Below, piece by piece: positions 7,741 through 16,804 of a stretch of 64,000 bases of DNA. The notes beneath the pieces are model-generated. The model made no database searches, had not been told where the DNA came from, and was given only the letters and a program-made list of their open reading frames with translations. Source of the stretch: Bacteroidota bacterium (GTDB lineage: Bacteria; Bacteroidota; Bacteroidia; Chitinophagales; Chitinophagaceae); contig JAFDXF010000006.1 in assembly GCA_018268055.1 (NCBI GenBank), positions 87,222-151,221 on the forward strand. Reading direction: 5' to 3'. Within the stretch, counting starts at the first letter, position 1; each line of letters begins with the position of its first letter. The position numbers and the translations under genes are program-made.

Positions 7741-9183
7741 ATGCAAAATATAATTGAACAGATAAAAAAACTAGAAGCAACATCTGAAACATTAGAAATT
7801 CCTTTATCGCAAAGAGAATATTTACAGGGAAAAACAAACGCTTTTACAAACGAATACATAGATGCACTACCTGCTTTGAAATCTTTTTTGGATAAGAAGG
7901 CAAATGAATCTATAATAAAAATTACAGATAAGCAGAAGTCGATAGAGGAAGTTTTGAAAATATTTAAAGACGAAGTTTTAGATACCGGCATTCGTGCTGC
8001 ATCGGGCGGACATATAGGTTATATACCGGGCGGAGGTATATTCGCTTCGGCTATTGGCGATTATTTAGCGGCAGTATCCAACGAGTATGCAGGCGTGTCT
8101 TATGCTTCGCCCGGAGCAGTAGCTATTGAAAACGAAGCAATCAATTGGTTAAAAAAAATATTTTCATTTCCTGAAACGGCTATCGGAAACTTAACATCAG
8201 GCGGCTCCATTGCTAATCTTATTGCACTGACAGCAGCAAGAGACAAATTTCAAATTAAGAATAACAAAATTCCTTTCAGTGTTATTTATATGAGCGAGCA
8301 GGTGCATCATTGCATTCATAAATCATTACGTATTATAGGACTTGAAGATGTGCAGATACGCTATGTGAAATTGGACGAACATTATAGAATCAATCCTGAA
8401 CAACTTAAAGAACAAATTCTGGCTGATAAAGCAAATGGATTGAATCCATTTTTAGTTATCGCTTCTGCCGGAACAACAGATGTAGGAGCTATTGATCCTT
8501 TAGATGATATTGCCGCCATTGCGGCTAAAGAAAATTTGTGGTTTCATGTAGATGCTGCTTATGGTGGTTTTTTTATTTTGACATCAAAGAAAAACTGGTT
8601 TAAAGGAATTGAAAAAGCAGATTCATTGGTGGTGGATCCACACAAAGGAATGTTCTTGCCTTATGGACTTGGAGCAGTATTGATTAAAGATGCTAAAGCA
8701 GTGTTACATTCCAATCATTATGCTGCTAATTATATGCAGGATGCATTAAGTGACGATTTAGTAAATGACCCTGCGAATGTATCTCCCGAATTGACCAAGC
8801 ATTTCAGAGGGATGAGAATATGGCTACCTCTTCAACTGCACGGTATAGAACCTTTTAAAGCCTGCCTCGAAGAAAAATTGTTGCTAACAAAATATGCGAG
8901 AAAGCGATTGATTGACATGGGTTTTCAAGTGGGCCCGGAGCCGGATTTGTCAGTAAGTTATTTTTGGCATCCATTTGTTGGTGATGCAAATGCTTTTAAT
9001 AGAAAATTGATGCAGAACATTCACGAAGATGGCACTGTCTTTTTAAGCTCCACACTTATAAAAGATCAATTCGTAATTCGTATTGCTATACTTTCATTCA
9101 GAACAAAACTTGCTACCATAGATAGTATGTTGTCTATGATTCAAGCTTGTTTGGAGAAAACAAAAAAGGAATTTGCTTTGTAG
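7741..9183 (+). CDS. PLP-dependent group II decarboxylase-type enzyme
   Basis: A 480-residue fold-type I PLP enzyme of the aromatic-L-amino-acid/glutamate decarboxylase superfamily. Markers are TSGGSIANLIALTAARD, the cofactor Asp segment FHVDAAYGG, and VDPHKGMFLPYG with the Lys that forms the Schiff base. The N-terminal AASGGHIGYIPGGG matches the substrate region of the family. The substrate (aromatic amino acid, glutamate or another) cannot be decided from sequence. It follows the glutamate-synthase-like gene in the same direction, and a shared terminator follows. Confidence 0.85.
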   Translation: MQNIIEQIKKLEATSETLEIPLSQREYLQGKTNAFTNEYIDALPALKSFLDKKANESIIKITDKQKSIEEVLKIFKDEVLDTGIRAASGGHIGYIPGGGIFASAIGDYLAAVSNEYAGVSYASPGAVAIENEAINWLKKIFSFPETAIGNLTSGGSIANLIALTAARDKFQIKNNKIPFSVIYMSEQVHHCIHKSLRIIGLEDVQIRYVKLDEHYRINPEQLKEQILADKANGLNPFLVIASAGTTDVGAIDPLDDIAAIAAKENLWFHVDAAYGGFFILTSKKNWFKGIEKADSLVVDPHKGMFLPYGLGAVLIKDAKAVLHSNHYAANYMQDALSDDLVNDPANVSPELTKHFRGMRIWLPLQLHGIEPFKACLEEKLLLTKYARKRLIDMGFQVGPEPDLSVSYFWHPFVGDANAFNRKLMQNIHEDGTVFLSSTLIKDQFVIRIAILSFRTKLATIDSMLSMIQACLEKTKKEFAL

Positions 9184-9210
9184 TATTACAACCTCTATTT
9201 TCTTACTATA

Positions 9211-9250
9211 AAAAAAATGCCCCTTTTATAATCTCAAAGGGGCATTTTAA
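9211..9250. terminator. Bidirectional intrinsic terminator
   Basis: The stem AAAATGCCCC (9214-9223) pairs with GGGGCATTTT (9239-9248), extended by flanking A/T pairs, between two convergent genes. It can terminate both the decarboxylase gene (+) and the TlpA-like gene (-). Confidence 0.85.
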
Positions 9251-9267
9251 AAAATATAATTATTTAA

Positions 9268-11166
9268 CTATAATCCCCTTGCCAATTCAATCATTCGGCT
9301 CATTTCGTTAACCAATCCTTCGTCACTTCCGCTAAAGCCTACGGTAGTAAAGCGTAGTACACCGGACTTGTCAATCACAAATTTTGTAGGAATGCCACTT
9401 ACGCCATAGCCGCCAATTACCGCATCATCATTATCCATTAGTACAAGAAAATCTTTATAACCTTTTTTAGTCATAAAATCTTTTGCATTCTTTTCTTTAT
9501 TTTCTTCACGCTCCCAACTGTCAATGAAAAGTATTGCTACATCGGGGTCGTTTTTATATTTGTTGCTGAGTAATTGCATTCCGGGAAATGAAGCAATACA
9601 AGGTCCACACCATGTAGCCCAGAAATCAAGTATAACTACTTTTCCTTTGTAAGCACTTAGTGAAACTTCTTTTCCATTTATATCTTTCAGTGCAAATGCA
9701 AATGCTTTATCACTTTGCATTTCTTTTTTTAATTTTTCAACAGCTTTAATTTCGGCTTCGTTTTGTAGCTTAACAATGTAGCCATCATAACCTGCCTCTG
9801 ATTTATGCTCTTTTTTATATACTCCCTTGAGTGTATTCAATACCTCTTCGTCAGCAGCACCTTCTCTTACAAAATTTTCCAAATTAGTTTTCACTTTTTT
9901 ATTGACACCCAATTTAGATACGATAAGTGCATAAGTTGTATTAATATCTTTTTCTTTACCGTTATTTAAGGTAATAGCCGCTTCCGTTGCGAAGGGAAGA
10001 GCTTTTTTGTAATCCCCTTTTTTATAAAGTGCATTTGCATAAGAATCTAAAATTCCTGCATAAGCTTCTTTGCGAGATTTGTTCCATTCTTTTGTAGTGC
10101 TCATTTCAGGTTTTAAATCTTTTGGATTCAAATACTCTGCTTTTGCTAGCGCCACAGCTTTTGCACCAAGTTCTACCGCTTTGTCATTGGAAGTACTGTC
10201 TTGCGCAAGTTTCCATACTACAGAGTTATAAGCCTGAACTTTGGATGCATTTGATTTCATGTTGTTAACTAACTGTTCAAATGCGCTCCAATTTTTTTCT
10301 TTACCATAAACCCCTGCAAGATTAGAGTTGAGATAATTGAGCAGGCTTTCAGCAGATTCGTCATCTTTTAAGTTTTCCTGTGCTTCTTTTACAATGTCTG
10401 CTTTTTTTGCTATGTCTTTCTCTTGTATGTAAGCGTTGTAGTAGCTCATTGCATTTTTATCTGAAGAAGGAAACTTCTCATCTTTCAATTTTGAGAAAAA
10501 TGTAGATTGCTGTGGAAATTTCAAGAGATTATACATTTGAGCTACTCTTGCATAGTCTTCTTTTACTTTTAATCCCTTCTTTAATTGTTTTTCAATTTCT
10601 TCTTGAATTAGTGTAGCGCCTTTTATTTTATCTTGCTTTAGTTTATTACTCAGATATGCAATTAGGCTTGCATCTTTATTGTCAGGATAAAGTGCAAACT
10701 CTTTTTCATAGCTTTCAATTATTTTACCCTGATCTGCTTTTACGCCAACAAGTTCGCCATATCTTCCAAAAAAATCTGCTTGTGTTCTATAACTTCCTTT
10801 TACCGGACTATCTCCATTGTAAAATGAAACTAAATAGCCATTATTATTATTGTTGTCGAACTTGTCATTGATGCTAAAACCAAATGCAAGTAATGTAGCT
10901 CCGGTATCGGTAGATACTTTTCCTACAAATTTTCCAAATTCTCTTTTTACAGGAACTTCTATCAAATGATTTTTCTTGCCTTTGAACTCAATGATGGCTA
11001 CTTCCGGAATTTGAATTTGACCGGCAAGATTACCAGAATTTGTATAACTGAATGAAATGGTATCACCCGGCTTTGGTTTGGCAGGAGTATAAGTAAAGTT
11101 GTCCTGAGCCATTACAAATGTTGCGAGTGATGTAACAACGAAAAGAAATAAAATTTTCTTGTGCAT
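9268..11166 (-). CDS. TlpA-like thioredoxin-domain protein with long helical N-terminal region
   Basis: A 632-residue exported protein. It has a signal peptide (residues 1-20, ending VMAQ), an N-terminal beta-rich domain (about 25-150), a long helical TPR-like middle region (about 160-470, for example YKKGDYKKALPFATEAA), and a C-terminal TlpA/ResA thioredoxin domain with WCGPC (C520, C523) and cis-Pro in GIPT (P593). Periplasmic thiol-disulfide reduction or respiration-linked maturation is the family role, and the client is unknown. Such proteins are numerous in Bacteroidota. Confidence 0.85.
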   Translation of the reverse strand: MHKKILFLFVVTSLATFVMAQDNFTYTPAKPKPGDTISFSYTNSGNLAGQIQIPEVAIIEFKGKKNHLIEVPVKREFGKFVGKVSTDTGATLLAFGFSINDKFDNNNNNGYLVSFYNGDSPVKGSYRTQADFFGRYGELVGVKADQGKIIESYEKEFALYPDNKDASLIAYLSNKLKQDKIKGATLIQEEIEKQLKKGLKVKEDYARVAQMYNLLKFPQQSTFFSKLKDEKFPSSDKNAMSYYNAYIQEKDIAKKADIVKEAQENLKDDESAESLLNYLNSNLAGVYGKEKNWSAFEQLVNNMKSNASKVQAYNSVVWKLAQDSTSNDKAVELGAKAVALAKAEYLNPKDLKPEMSTTKEWNKSRKEAYAGILDSYANALYKKGDYKKALPFATEAAITLNNGKEKDINTTYALIVSKLGVNKKVKTNLENFVREGAADEEVLNTLKGVYKKEHKSEAGYDGYIVKLQNEAEIKAVEKLKKEMQSDKAFAFALKDINGKEVSLSAYKGKVVILDFWATWCGPCIASFPGMQLLSNKYKNDPDVAILFIDSWEREENKEKNAKDFMTKKGYKDFLVLMDNDDAVIGGYGVSGIPTKFVIDKSGVLRFTTVGFSGSDEGLVNEMSRMIELARGL

Positions 11167-11277
11167 AGTAAATGATTTGAATACTTAGTTAGATTGTTTG
11201 GTGCAAATTAAGCTCTTTTTTCAGTAGCTTTTTATTGATTATTGGAAGTACGGCTATAGTTCTTTTTCAATGGAGTT

Positions 11278-11502
11278 TTATTCTGATACTTTGATGATTT
11301 TTACGGGGCAGGCATTGGATGCATTCATCACAGACTCCAATTCTGATTCATGGACTTTGGCAGTGTAAAATCCTCTTCGGTCAGTTGAGTTTAAAAGAAT
11401 TGCTTTACCGTCTTTTTTTGACATGGTAAATCGTTGTGGCGCATGCTCTCTGCAATAGTTGCACCCTATACATTTATCCCGTTGCAATGTGATGGTAATC
11501 AT
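11278..11502 (-). CDS. Small single-cluster 4Fe-4S ferredoxin
   Basis: A 74-residue ferredoxin with Cys ligands at 11, 14, 17 and 65 (CIGCNYC and, near the C-terminus, CPVKII), the pattern of a one-cluster 4Fe-4S ferredoxin. It overlaps the upstream U32 gene by 4 bp (ATG/TGA style), so translational coupling is likely. The natural inference is that it supplies electrons to, or stabilises the cluster of, the U32 protein. It is cytosolic. Confidence 0.88.
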   Translation of the reverse strand: MITITLQRDKCIGCNYCREHAPQRFTMSKKDGKAILLNSTDRRGFYTAKVHESELESVMNASNACPVKIIKVSE

Positions 11503-12740
11503 TCGGCAGCACTTACTATTTTATAAAGTTTATCGCTTTTTCTAATCGGTGTATCTAATTTGATAGAACAGAGATCGCCTTTCACTGCTTCTTCTACCGG
11601 ACCATTGGTTGTGTGCAGTTCGTTTACGGTTGTTTCTATCACACCGGTTGTAGGGCCGGTTATCAAAATAGAATCGCCTACCTTCAGCGTATGTGTTTCA
11701 ATTAAAAATTCAGCCACACCAATCTTACCAAAGTAATTGCTTCCCTTTCCTAAATAGATTTTACGAAGTTTTGCTTTAGATCCCGCTGAGTCTGTCCATT
11801 TACCCAATTCCTGACCTAAATAATAGCCCGACCAAAAACCACGATTATAAACGTTCTCCATTTTTTGTTTCCACACTATTGCATTTTCTTTGGTATAAGT
11901 GCCGGCTGTATAAGCATCAGCCGCTTCGCGATAACATTGAGTAACGGTTTTTACATATTCAGGCCCTTTACCTCTGCCTTCTATTTTTAAAACACTTACA
12001 CCTGACTCTAGCACATCATCCAGAAAATCTATGGTACATAAATCTTGTGCCGACATAATATATTCATTATCTATTGCCAGCTCATGTCCTTCTTCTTGAT
12101 CGATAACTTTATATGTTCGTCTGCAATTTTGCACACAAGCACCGCGGTTTGCAGAAGCATTGTGTGTATGCAAACTGAGATAACATTTTCCTGATACAGC
12201 CATACACAAGGCACCGTGCACAAATATTTCAATTTCAACTAATCTACCGGAAGGCCCTTTAATGTTTTCTGCTTTAATAGTGTCTGTTATTTTTTTTACC
12301 TGTGTCAGGCTGAGTTCTCTTGCCAAAACAATAGTATCGGCAAATAGTGCATAAAATTTTACTGTTTCAATATTTGTAACATTCACCTGAGTAGATATAT
12401 GCACTTCCATATTTACTGAACGTGCATAAGCGATTACCGCCTGATCGGCAGCGATGATAGCTGTAATACCTGCTTCTTTTGCAGCATTTATAATTGTTTT
12501 AATAACCGACAAATCGTGATCGTAAACAATGGTGTTTAAAGTGATGTAAGAACGGATATGATGTTCTTTACAAATTTTTGCTACTTCCGGAATATCTGTT
12601 AAGGTAAAATTCATCGTAGCACGGGCACGCATATTCATTTGCTCTACTCCGAAATAAACGGAGTTGACTCCACCTTGAATAGCTGCCATCAATGAGTCAA
12701 ACCCTCCGGCAGGAGCCATTATTTCAATATTTTTTTGCAT
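11499..12740 (-). CDS. U32 family peptidase-like protein (RNA hydroxylation type)
   Basis: A 413-residue protein with the N-terminal barrel segment IMAPAGGFDSLMAAIQGGVNSVYFG and the family Cys set at 179, 186, 202, 206 and 235 (CMAVSGKC, ANRGACVQNC, SAQDLC). Members named for peptidase activity are now known mostly as Fe-S proteins for oxygen-independent hydroxylation: TrhP of tRNA U34, RlhA of 23S rRNA, UbiU/V of ubiquinone. Size and C-terminal beta domain fit the TrhP/RlhA group. The overlapping ferredoxin gene supports an electron-requiring reaction. The target RNA cannot be read from sequence. Confidence 0.85.
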   Translation of the reverse strand: MQKNIEIMAPAGGFDSLMAAIQGGVNSVYFGVEQMNMRARATMNFTLTDIPEVAKICKEHHIRSYITLNTIVYDHDLSVIKTIINAAKEAGITAIIAADQAVIAYARSVNMEVHISTQVNVTNIETVKFYALFADTIVLARELSLTQVKKITDTIKAENIKGPSGRLVEIEIFVHGALCMAVSGKCYLSLHTHNASANRGACVQNCRRTYKVIDQEEGHELAIDNEYIMSAQDLCTIDFLDDVLESGVSVLKIEGRGKGPEYVKTVTQCYREAADAYTAGTYTKENAIVWKQKMENVYNRGFWSGYYLGQELGKWTDSAGSKAKLRKIYLGKGSNYFGKIGVAEFLIETHTLKVGDSILITGPTTGVIETTVNELHTTNGPVEEAVKGDLCSIKLDTPIRKSDKLYKIVSAAE

Positions 12741-12795
12741 AGTCGAGGCGCAAATGTATTGGTTGCTCTATAAATTTTTTATGATTAAAATCTTA

Positions 12796-12826
12796 ATCGT
12801 GCAGAAGAATAATTTTTCTGCACGAT
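12796..12826. promoter_or_regulatory. Perfect inverted repeat between divergent genes
   Basis: ATCGTGCAGAA (12796-12806) and TTCTGCACGAT (12816-12826), 11 bp each with a 9-nt spacer. It lies between the divergent U32 and AI-2E genes, 56-64 bp from both starts. Neither side needs a terminator here, so an operator or an RNA leader hairpin is more plausible. Confidence 0.5.
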
Positions 12827-12889
12827 AAATATGCAGGTTTCGAGGTTTTTACAAATAATTTCTCTGGCATTTGTTATTTTTAGGCCACT

Positions 12890-13924
12890 ATGAGTGGAAA
12901 TGTAATTGACCAGAACAGAGTAAGGCAGCTTTTTTTTATAGCAATAATTTTATTGATTGGCATTGTACTTTTTTTACAACTATACAGTTTTGTACCTGCA
13001 TTATTAGGCGCTATTACATTATATGTATTGCTGCGCAAATGGATGTTTTGGCTAACCGAAAAGAAAAAATGGAATAAAGCATTAACCGCCACTTTATTAA
13101 TGCTACTATCAATAATTGTGATTCTTATTCCCATAGGCTTATTAGTGAATTTGCTTACCTCCAAAGTGCAGTTTGTTATTCAACATTCCGATGAGATGGT
13201 AACAGCTTTGAAAAAAGTGGTCAATGATGTAGAAGCAAGATTTGATATTGTCATCGCCAGCGATGAAAATATAAATAAACTGAGCACTTCTATTGCTACC
13301 ATATTGCCTCAAATATTGAGTAGCACATTTAATACGCTTACGACTATCTTCTTTATGTATTTCATTCTATATTTTATGTTGGTGAATGCCCGTAAAATGG
13401 AAACTTCGTTATACGATTATGTGCCGTTAAAAGATGAAAATGTGGCCAAGATCGGCAAAGAGGTAAATACAATGGTGGTTTCTAATGCATTGGGTATTCC
13501 ATTGGTAGCTTTTGCACAAGGCTTGGTAGGTTTAATTGGTTACTTGATATTAGGAGTGAGTGACCCTTTCTTTTGGTTTGGCGTAACTTGTATTGCGGGG
13601 ATGCTGCCGGTAGTAGGTGCTGCACTTGCTTATGTTCCGATTGCAATTATATTTTTTGCAAATAACGATCCGGTTCGGGGCATTATAATGACCATTTATG
13701 GTTTTGGAGTAATAGGAACAGTTGATAATTTATTACGATTTACTTTATTGAAAAAAATCGGCAATGTTCATCCATTGACAACGGTTTTTGGAGTCATTGT
13801 CGGTCTTAATATGTTTGGTTTTCTGGGAATGATTTTTGGACCACTGCTTATATCAATGTTTGTTTTGTTGTTACGCATCTATTCCAATGAATTTGTTGTG
13901 AAGCAAAGAGGTTTGCATAAATAG
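12890..13924 (+). CDS. AI-2E family transporter (UPF0118)
   Basis: A 344-residue integral membrane protein with about seven or eight predicted helices and a soluble segment around residues 85-140. It shows the AI-2E family features: hydrophobic pair at 10-45, LTTIFFMYFILYFMLV, the FWFGVTCIAGMLPVVGAALAYVP region and a C-terminal GFLGMIFGPLLISMFVLLL. The family includes TqsA and various exporters or Na+/H+ antiporters, so the name does not prove autoinducer transport. ATG start at 12890, monocistronic, divergent from the U32 gene. Confidence 0.88.
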   Translation: MSGNVIDQNRVRQLFFIAIILLIGIVLFLQLYSFVPALLGAITLYVLLRKWMFWLTEKKKWNKALTATLLMLLSIIVILIPIGLLVNLLTSKVQFVIQHSDEMVTALKKVVNDVEARFDIVIASDENINKLSTSIATILPQILSSTFNTLTTIFFMYFILYFMLVNARKMETSLYDYVPLKDENVAKIGKEVNTMVVSNALGIPLVAFAQGLVGLIGYLILGVSDPFFWFGVTCIAGMLPVVGAALAYVPIAIIFFANNDPVRGIIMTIYGFGVIGTVDNLLRFTLLKKIGNVHPLTTVFGVIVGLNMFGFLGMIFGPLLISMFVLLLRIYSNEFVVKQRGLHK

Positions 13925-14131
13925 AATTTAATCGTTCATTATGCCATTCGTAGTTTTTCTGTGACAATTCTATCGCTATCAAACGTAAATCTGCTTTTTG
14001 TATTAAAATATTTAATGCAAACACTTGCAAGGTTTAAATGCAACTACTACTTTGGTCTTGCCTTACGTTTTTAAAATCCGAATCAAGAAATGATTATTGG
14101 ATAATTATTTCTGATTAAAATCGTACCCTGA

Positions 14132-14848
14132 GTGAGAAACCTTTTTATTCCAATATCCATTGGATTATTGTGTACATCATTTACAATAATCCCCGGAAAA
14201 AATATAGCCACCAAACCACCAATGCCAAATGCCGGCTTGCTGGCGAGCTATACCAATCTTGTAACGCTCTATCAGAATAGCCATCTATCAGAACATGGTC
14301 TTTCATTTCAAGCATTTGAATATGCCTGGAAAGGGTATGAAGAATTATTAATGCAAAACAAAATTTCTAAACAACAATATTTAACGATTTGCGATTTTAG
14401 TCAATCTTCCGCTTGTAAAAGATTATATGTAATAGATATAAGCAACAATAAGCTTTTGATAAATACTTATGTAGCACATGGCCGCAACAGTGGTGGAGTT
14501 TACGCAACTCATTTTTCCAATACCCCTGAATCTTTAGAAAGCAGTTTAGGTTTTTACATTACCGATCAAACTTATAATGGCGCACACGGATTATCACTAC
14601 GCTTAAAGGGAATGGAAGATGGATTTAATGATAATGCATACACAAGAAGCATTGTTATTCATGGTGCCGATTACGTAGATGGAGCAAGGGCTAAATCAAA
14701 TGTGATGATGGGAAGAAGTTTTGGCTGTCCGGCAGTACCTAAAAAGGAATCAACCAATATTATCAATACAATAAAAAATGGAAGTTGTCTATTTATATAT
14801 CATCCCTCAAAGGATTATATACTCAAGTCAAAATTATTAAACGGCTGA
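14132..14848 (+). CDS. Murein L,D-transpeptidase catalytic domain family protein (YkuD_2 type)
   Basis: A 238-residue exported protein. The N-terminal 20 residues are hydrophobic (signal peptide or anchor). The catalytic part contains VIHGADYV (H177) and MMGRSFGCPAVP (C199), the His/Cys arrangement of the YkuD_2 variant of L,D-transpeptidases, which crosslink or modify peptidoglycan. I chose the GTG start at 14132 because no ATG gives the signal segment. It stands alone, followed by a terminator. Crosslinking activity is inferred. Confidence 0.82.
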   Translation: MRNLFIPISIGLLCTSFTIIPGKNIATKPPMPNAGLLASYTNLVTLYQNSHLSEHGLSFQAFEYAWKGYEELLMQNKISKQQYLTICDFSQSSACKRLYVIDISNNKLLINTYVAHGRNSGGVYATHFSNTPESLESSLGFYITDQTYNGAHGLSLRLKGMEDGFNDNAYTRSIVIHGADYVDGARAKSNVMMGRSFGCPAVPKKESTNIINTIKNGSCLFIYHPSKDYILKSKLLNG

Positions 14849-14881
14849 TTGGACACATAACAAGGATGGATGATACAAAGG

Positions 14882-14912
14882 CCCGGTTTTGGATTACCGG
14901 GTTTTTTGTTTT
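14882..14912. terminator. Intrinsic terminator
   Basis: CCCGGT (14882-14887) pairs with ACCGGG (14896-14901), followed by TTTTTTGTTTTTT. It terminates the L,D-transpeptidase gene (+). The reverse direction also has AAGGCC upstream, so some bidirectional use for the NRAMP operon is possible. Confidence 0.8.
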
Positions 14913-16091
14913 TTAAAACTTACTCAAACTTTCTTTAATAGTTTCAATGCTCATATAAGTCATAATCGCCACTATTAACCAGCCAATTATTTGCAGCCAC
15001 AACGGATGATTATAATTGGGGAATAATTTCTTTTTATTTACCGCTATCAACATGAGGGCTAATGCCACCGGAAGTATCAAGCCATTGAACATTCCTGCTG
15101 TAATGAGGATAAAAGTAGGTGCCTGATTAGATATTAAGAATACAATAGTTGAAAAAAGAATAAAACCTGTAATTAGCCATTTTTGATTTCTTTCTAATGC
15201 AGGGCTAAATGTTTTGAAGAATGAAATAGAGGTGTAAGATGCCCCGATAACAGAAGTAATAGCCGCAGCCCACATAACGATGCCAAAAAATTTATAACCA
15301 ATATTGCCTGCTGCTTCCAGAAAAACAGATGAGGCAGGATTGGCTGTACTTAGTTTTGTTCCGGCCCATACTACACCCAATGCTGCAAGAAAAAGAATAT
15401 AGCGCATTATTGATGTAATCAAAATTCCTGTTACTGCACTTTGTGAAACTTTCGGTAATGAAGCAACACCTTTGATATTTGCATCTAACAAACGATGTGC
15501 GCCGGCAAAACTGATATAACCGCCCACAGTACCACCTACCAACGTAACAATCATCTTTAAATTAATTTGCTCAGGAAAAAAACTATTTTGTAATGCTTTG
15601 AGATATGGTGGATGTGAAGAATACATTACATAACAAGTAAGCCCAATCATAGCAATGCCTAATATCTTTACAAACACATCAATTGTTTTTCCTACTTCTT
15701 TAGACCAAAAAATAAATAATGCAACGACACAACTGATGATTGCTCCCACTTTTGGATCAAGGCCTGTAAGTACTTGCAAGCCAAGACCACAACCTGCAAT
15801 ATTTCCAATGTTAAAAGCAAGTCCGCCAAACCCAACTAAAACGGAAAGTAAAAAGCCAAGCCCCGGTTGTACTTTGTTGGATAACTCTTGCGCCTGCAAT
15901 CCGCTTACGGTAATGATGCGCCAAATATTTAACTGTGCTCCTATATCAATGATAATAGTAATCAGAATTACAAAGCCAAAACTGGTTAAAAGATTTTCAG
16001 TAAAAGTGGCTGTATTATTCAAAAAACCAGGACCAATAGCAGATGTAGCCATTAAAAAAGCAGCACCTAATATTGCAGAATTTCTTTTCAT
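14913..16091 (-). CDS. NRAMP-family transporter of the pxp operon (YcsG-like)
   Basis: A 392-residue membrane protein with about eleven hydrophobic helices. The first helix region contains ATSAIGPGFLNNTATF, replacing the DPGN metal-binding motif of true NRAMP transporters, so it belongs to the divergent branch represented by B. subtilis YcsG, found next to pxpA homologues. Transport of oxoproline, an amino acid or a cation are all possible. It overlaps pxpA by 4 bp (translational coupling). The missing DPGN motif argues against calling it a manganese transporter. Confidence 0.8.
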   Translation of the reverse strand: MKRNSAILGAAFLMATSAIGPGFLNNTATFTENLLTSFGFVILITIIIDIGAQLNIWRIITVSGLQAQELSNKVQPGLGFLLSVLVGFGGLAFNIGNIAGCGLGLQVLTGLDPKVGAIISCVVALFIFWSKEVGKTIDVFVKILGIAMIGLTCYVMYSSHPPYLKALQNSFFPEQINLKMIVTLVGGTVGGYISFAGAHRLLDANIKGVASLPKVSQSAVTGILITSIMRYILFLAALGVVWAGTKLSTANPASSVFLEAAGNIGYKFFGIVMWAAAITSVIGASYTSISFFKTFSPALERNQKWLITGFILFSTIVFLISNQAPTFILITAGMFNGLILPVALALMLIAVNKKKLFPNYNHPLWLQIIGWLIVAIMTYMSIETIKESLSKF

Positions 16092-16804
16092 GAATTACGA
16101 AAAGAATGATAAATGGCTTTTGCAAAGTTCAGTGCATATTTACCATCGCTATGAATACATACGGTGTCGGCTATTACAGGAACTTGTATCTTGTTCGTAC
16201 TGATTACATAACCTTTTTCAGTCATTGTTCTTACTTGTGCTATGGCTTCATCTACAGAATCAATCAATGCATTAGGCCTTCCTCTCGGAGTCAAACTACC
16301 ATTATCGGTATATGTTCTGTCTGCAAAAACTTCATTAAAAGTTTTGAGGCCAATTTTTTTTGCTTCGGTGATGATATTAGAATTACTCAATCCATAAACG
16401 GCCAAATCCATATCTGTGTCTTTGATTGCCAATGATAAAACTGCGGCCAGAGGTTTTGCCCTTGCCGCCTGATTATACATGGCTCCATGAAATTTTACAT
16501 GATGTAAATTTGCACCCAATTCACGAGCAATTTTTTCTAATAAAAAAATTTGTTCCATTACAATACTGTGCACTTCCGGCAATGGTATGAGGGTATCTGT
16601 TCTTCCAAAATTTTCTCTATCGCGAAAAGATGGATGTGCTCCGATTTTTACATTGTACTTTAAGCAAAGCTCAATAGTTTTTTTCATGGTGTCTTCATCA
16701 CCGGCATGAAAACCACAGGCAATATTTGCCGAAGTGATATAGCGCATTAGCGCTTCGTCATTGCCGATGCCTTCACCCATATCGCAATTGAAATCAAATT
16801 TCAT
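16088..16804 (-). CDS. pxpA: 5-oxoprolinase subunit A (LamB/YcsF family)
   Basis: A 238-residue cytosolic protein. The start FNCDMGEGIGNDEALMRYI and the following SANIACGFHAGDEDTM, KIGAHPSFRDRENFGR and HVKFHGAMYN are signatures of PxpA, the metal-dependent hydrolase-like component of the ATP-driven 5-oxoprolinase PxpABC. It overlaps pxpC by 11 bp and the transporter by 4 bp, so the three are tightly cotranscribed. The partner PxpB is not encoded next to it, which is unusual. Confidence 0.92.
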   Translation of the reverse strand: MKFDFNCDMGEGIGNDEALMRYITSANIACGFHAGDEDTMKKTIELCLKYNVKIGAHPSFRDRENFGRTDTLIPLPEVHSIVMEQIFLLEKIARELGANLHHVKFHGAMYNQAARAKPLAAVLSLAIKDTDMDLAVYGLSNSNIITEAKKIGLKTFNEVFADRTYTDNGSLTPRGRPNALIDSVDEAIAQVRTMTEKGYVISTNKIQVPVIADTVCIHSDGKYALNFAKAIYHSFRNS

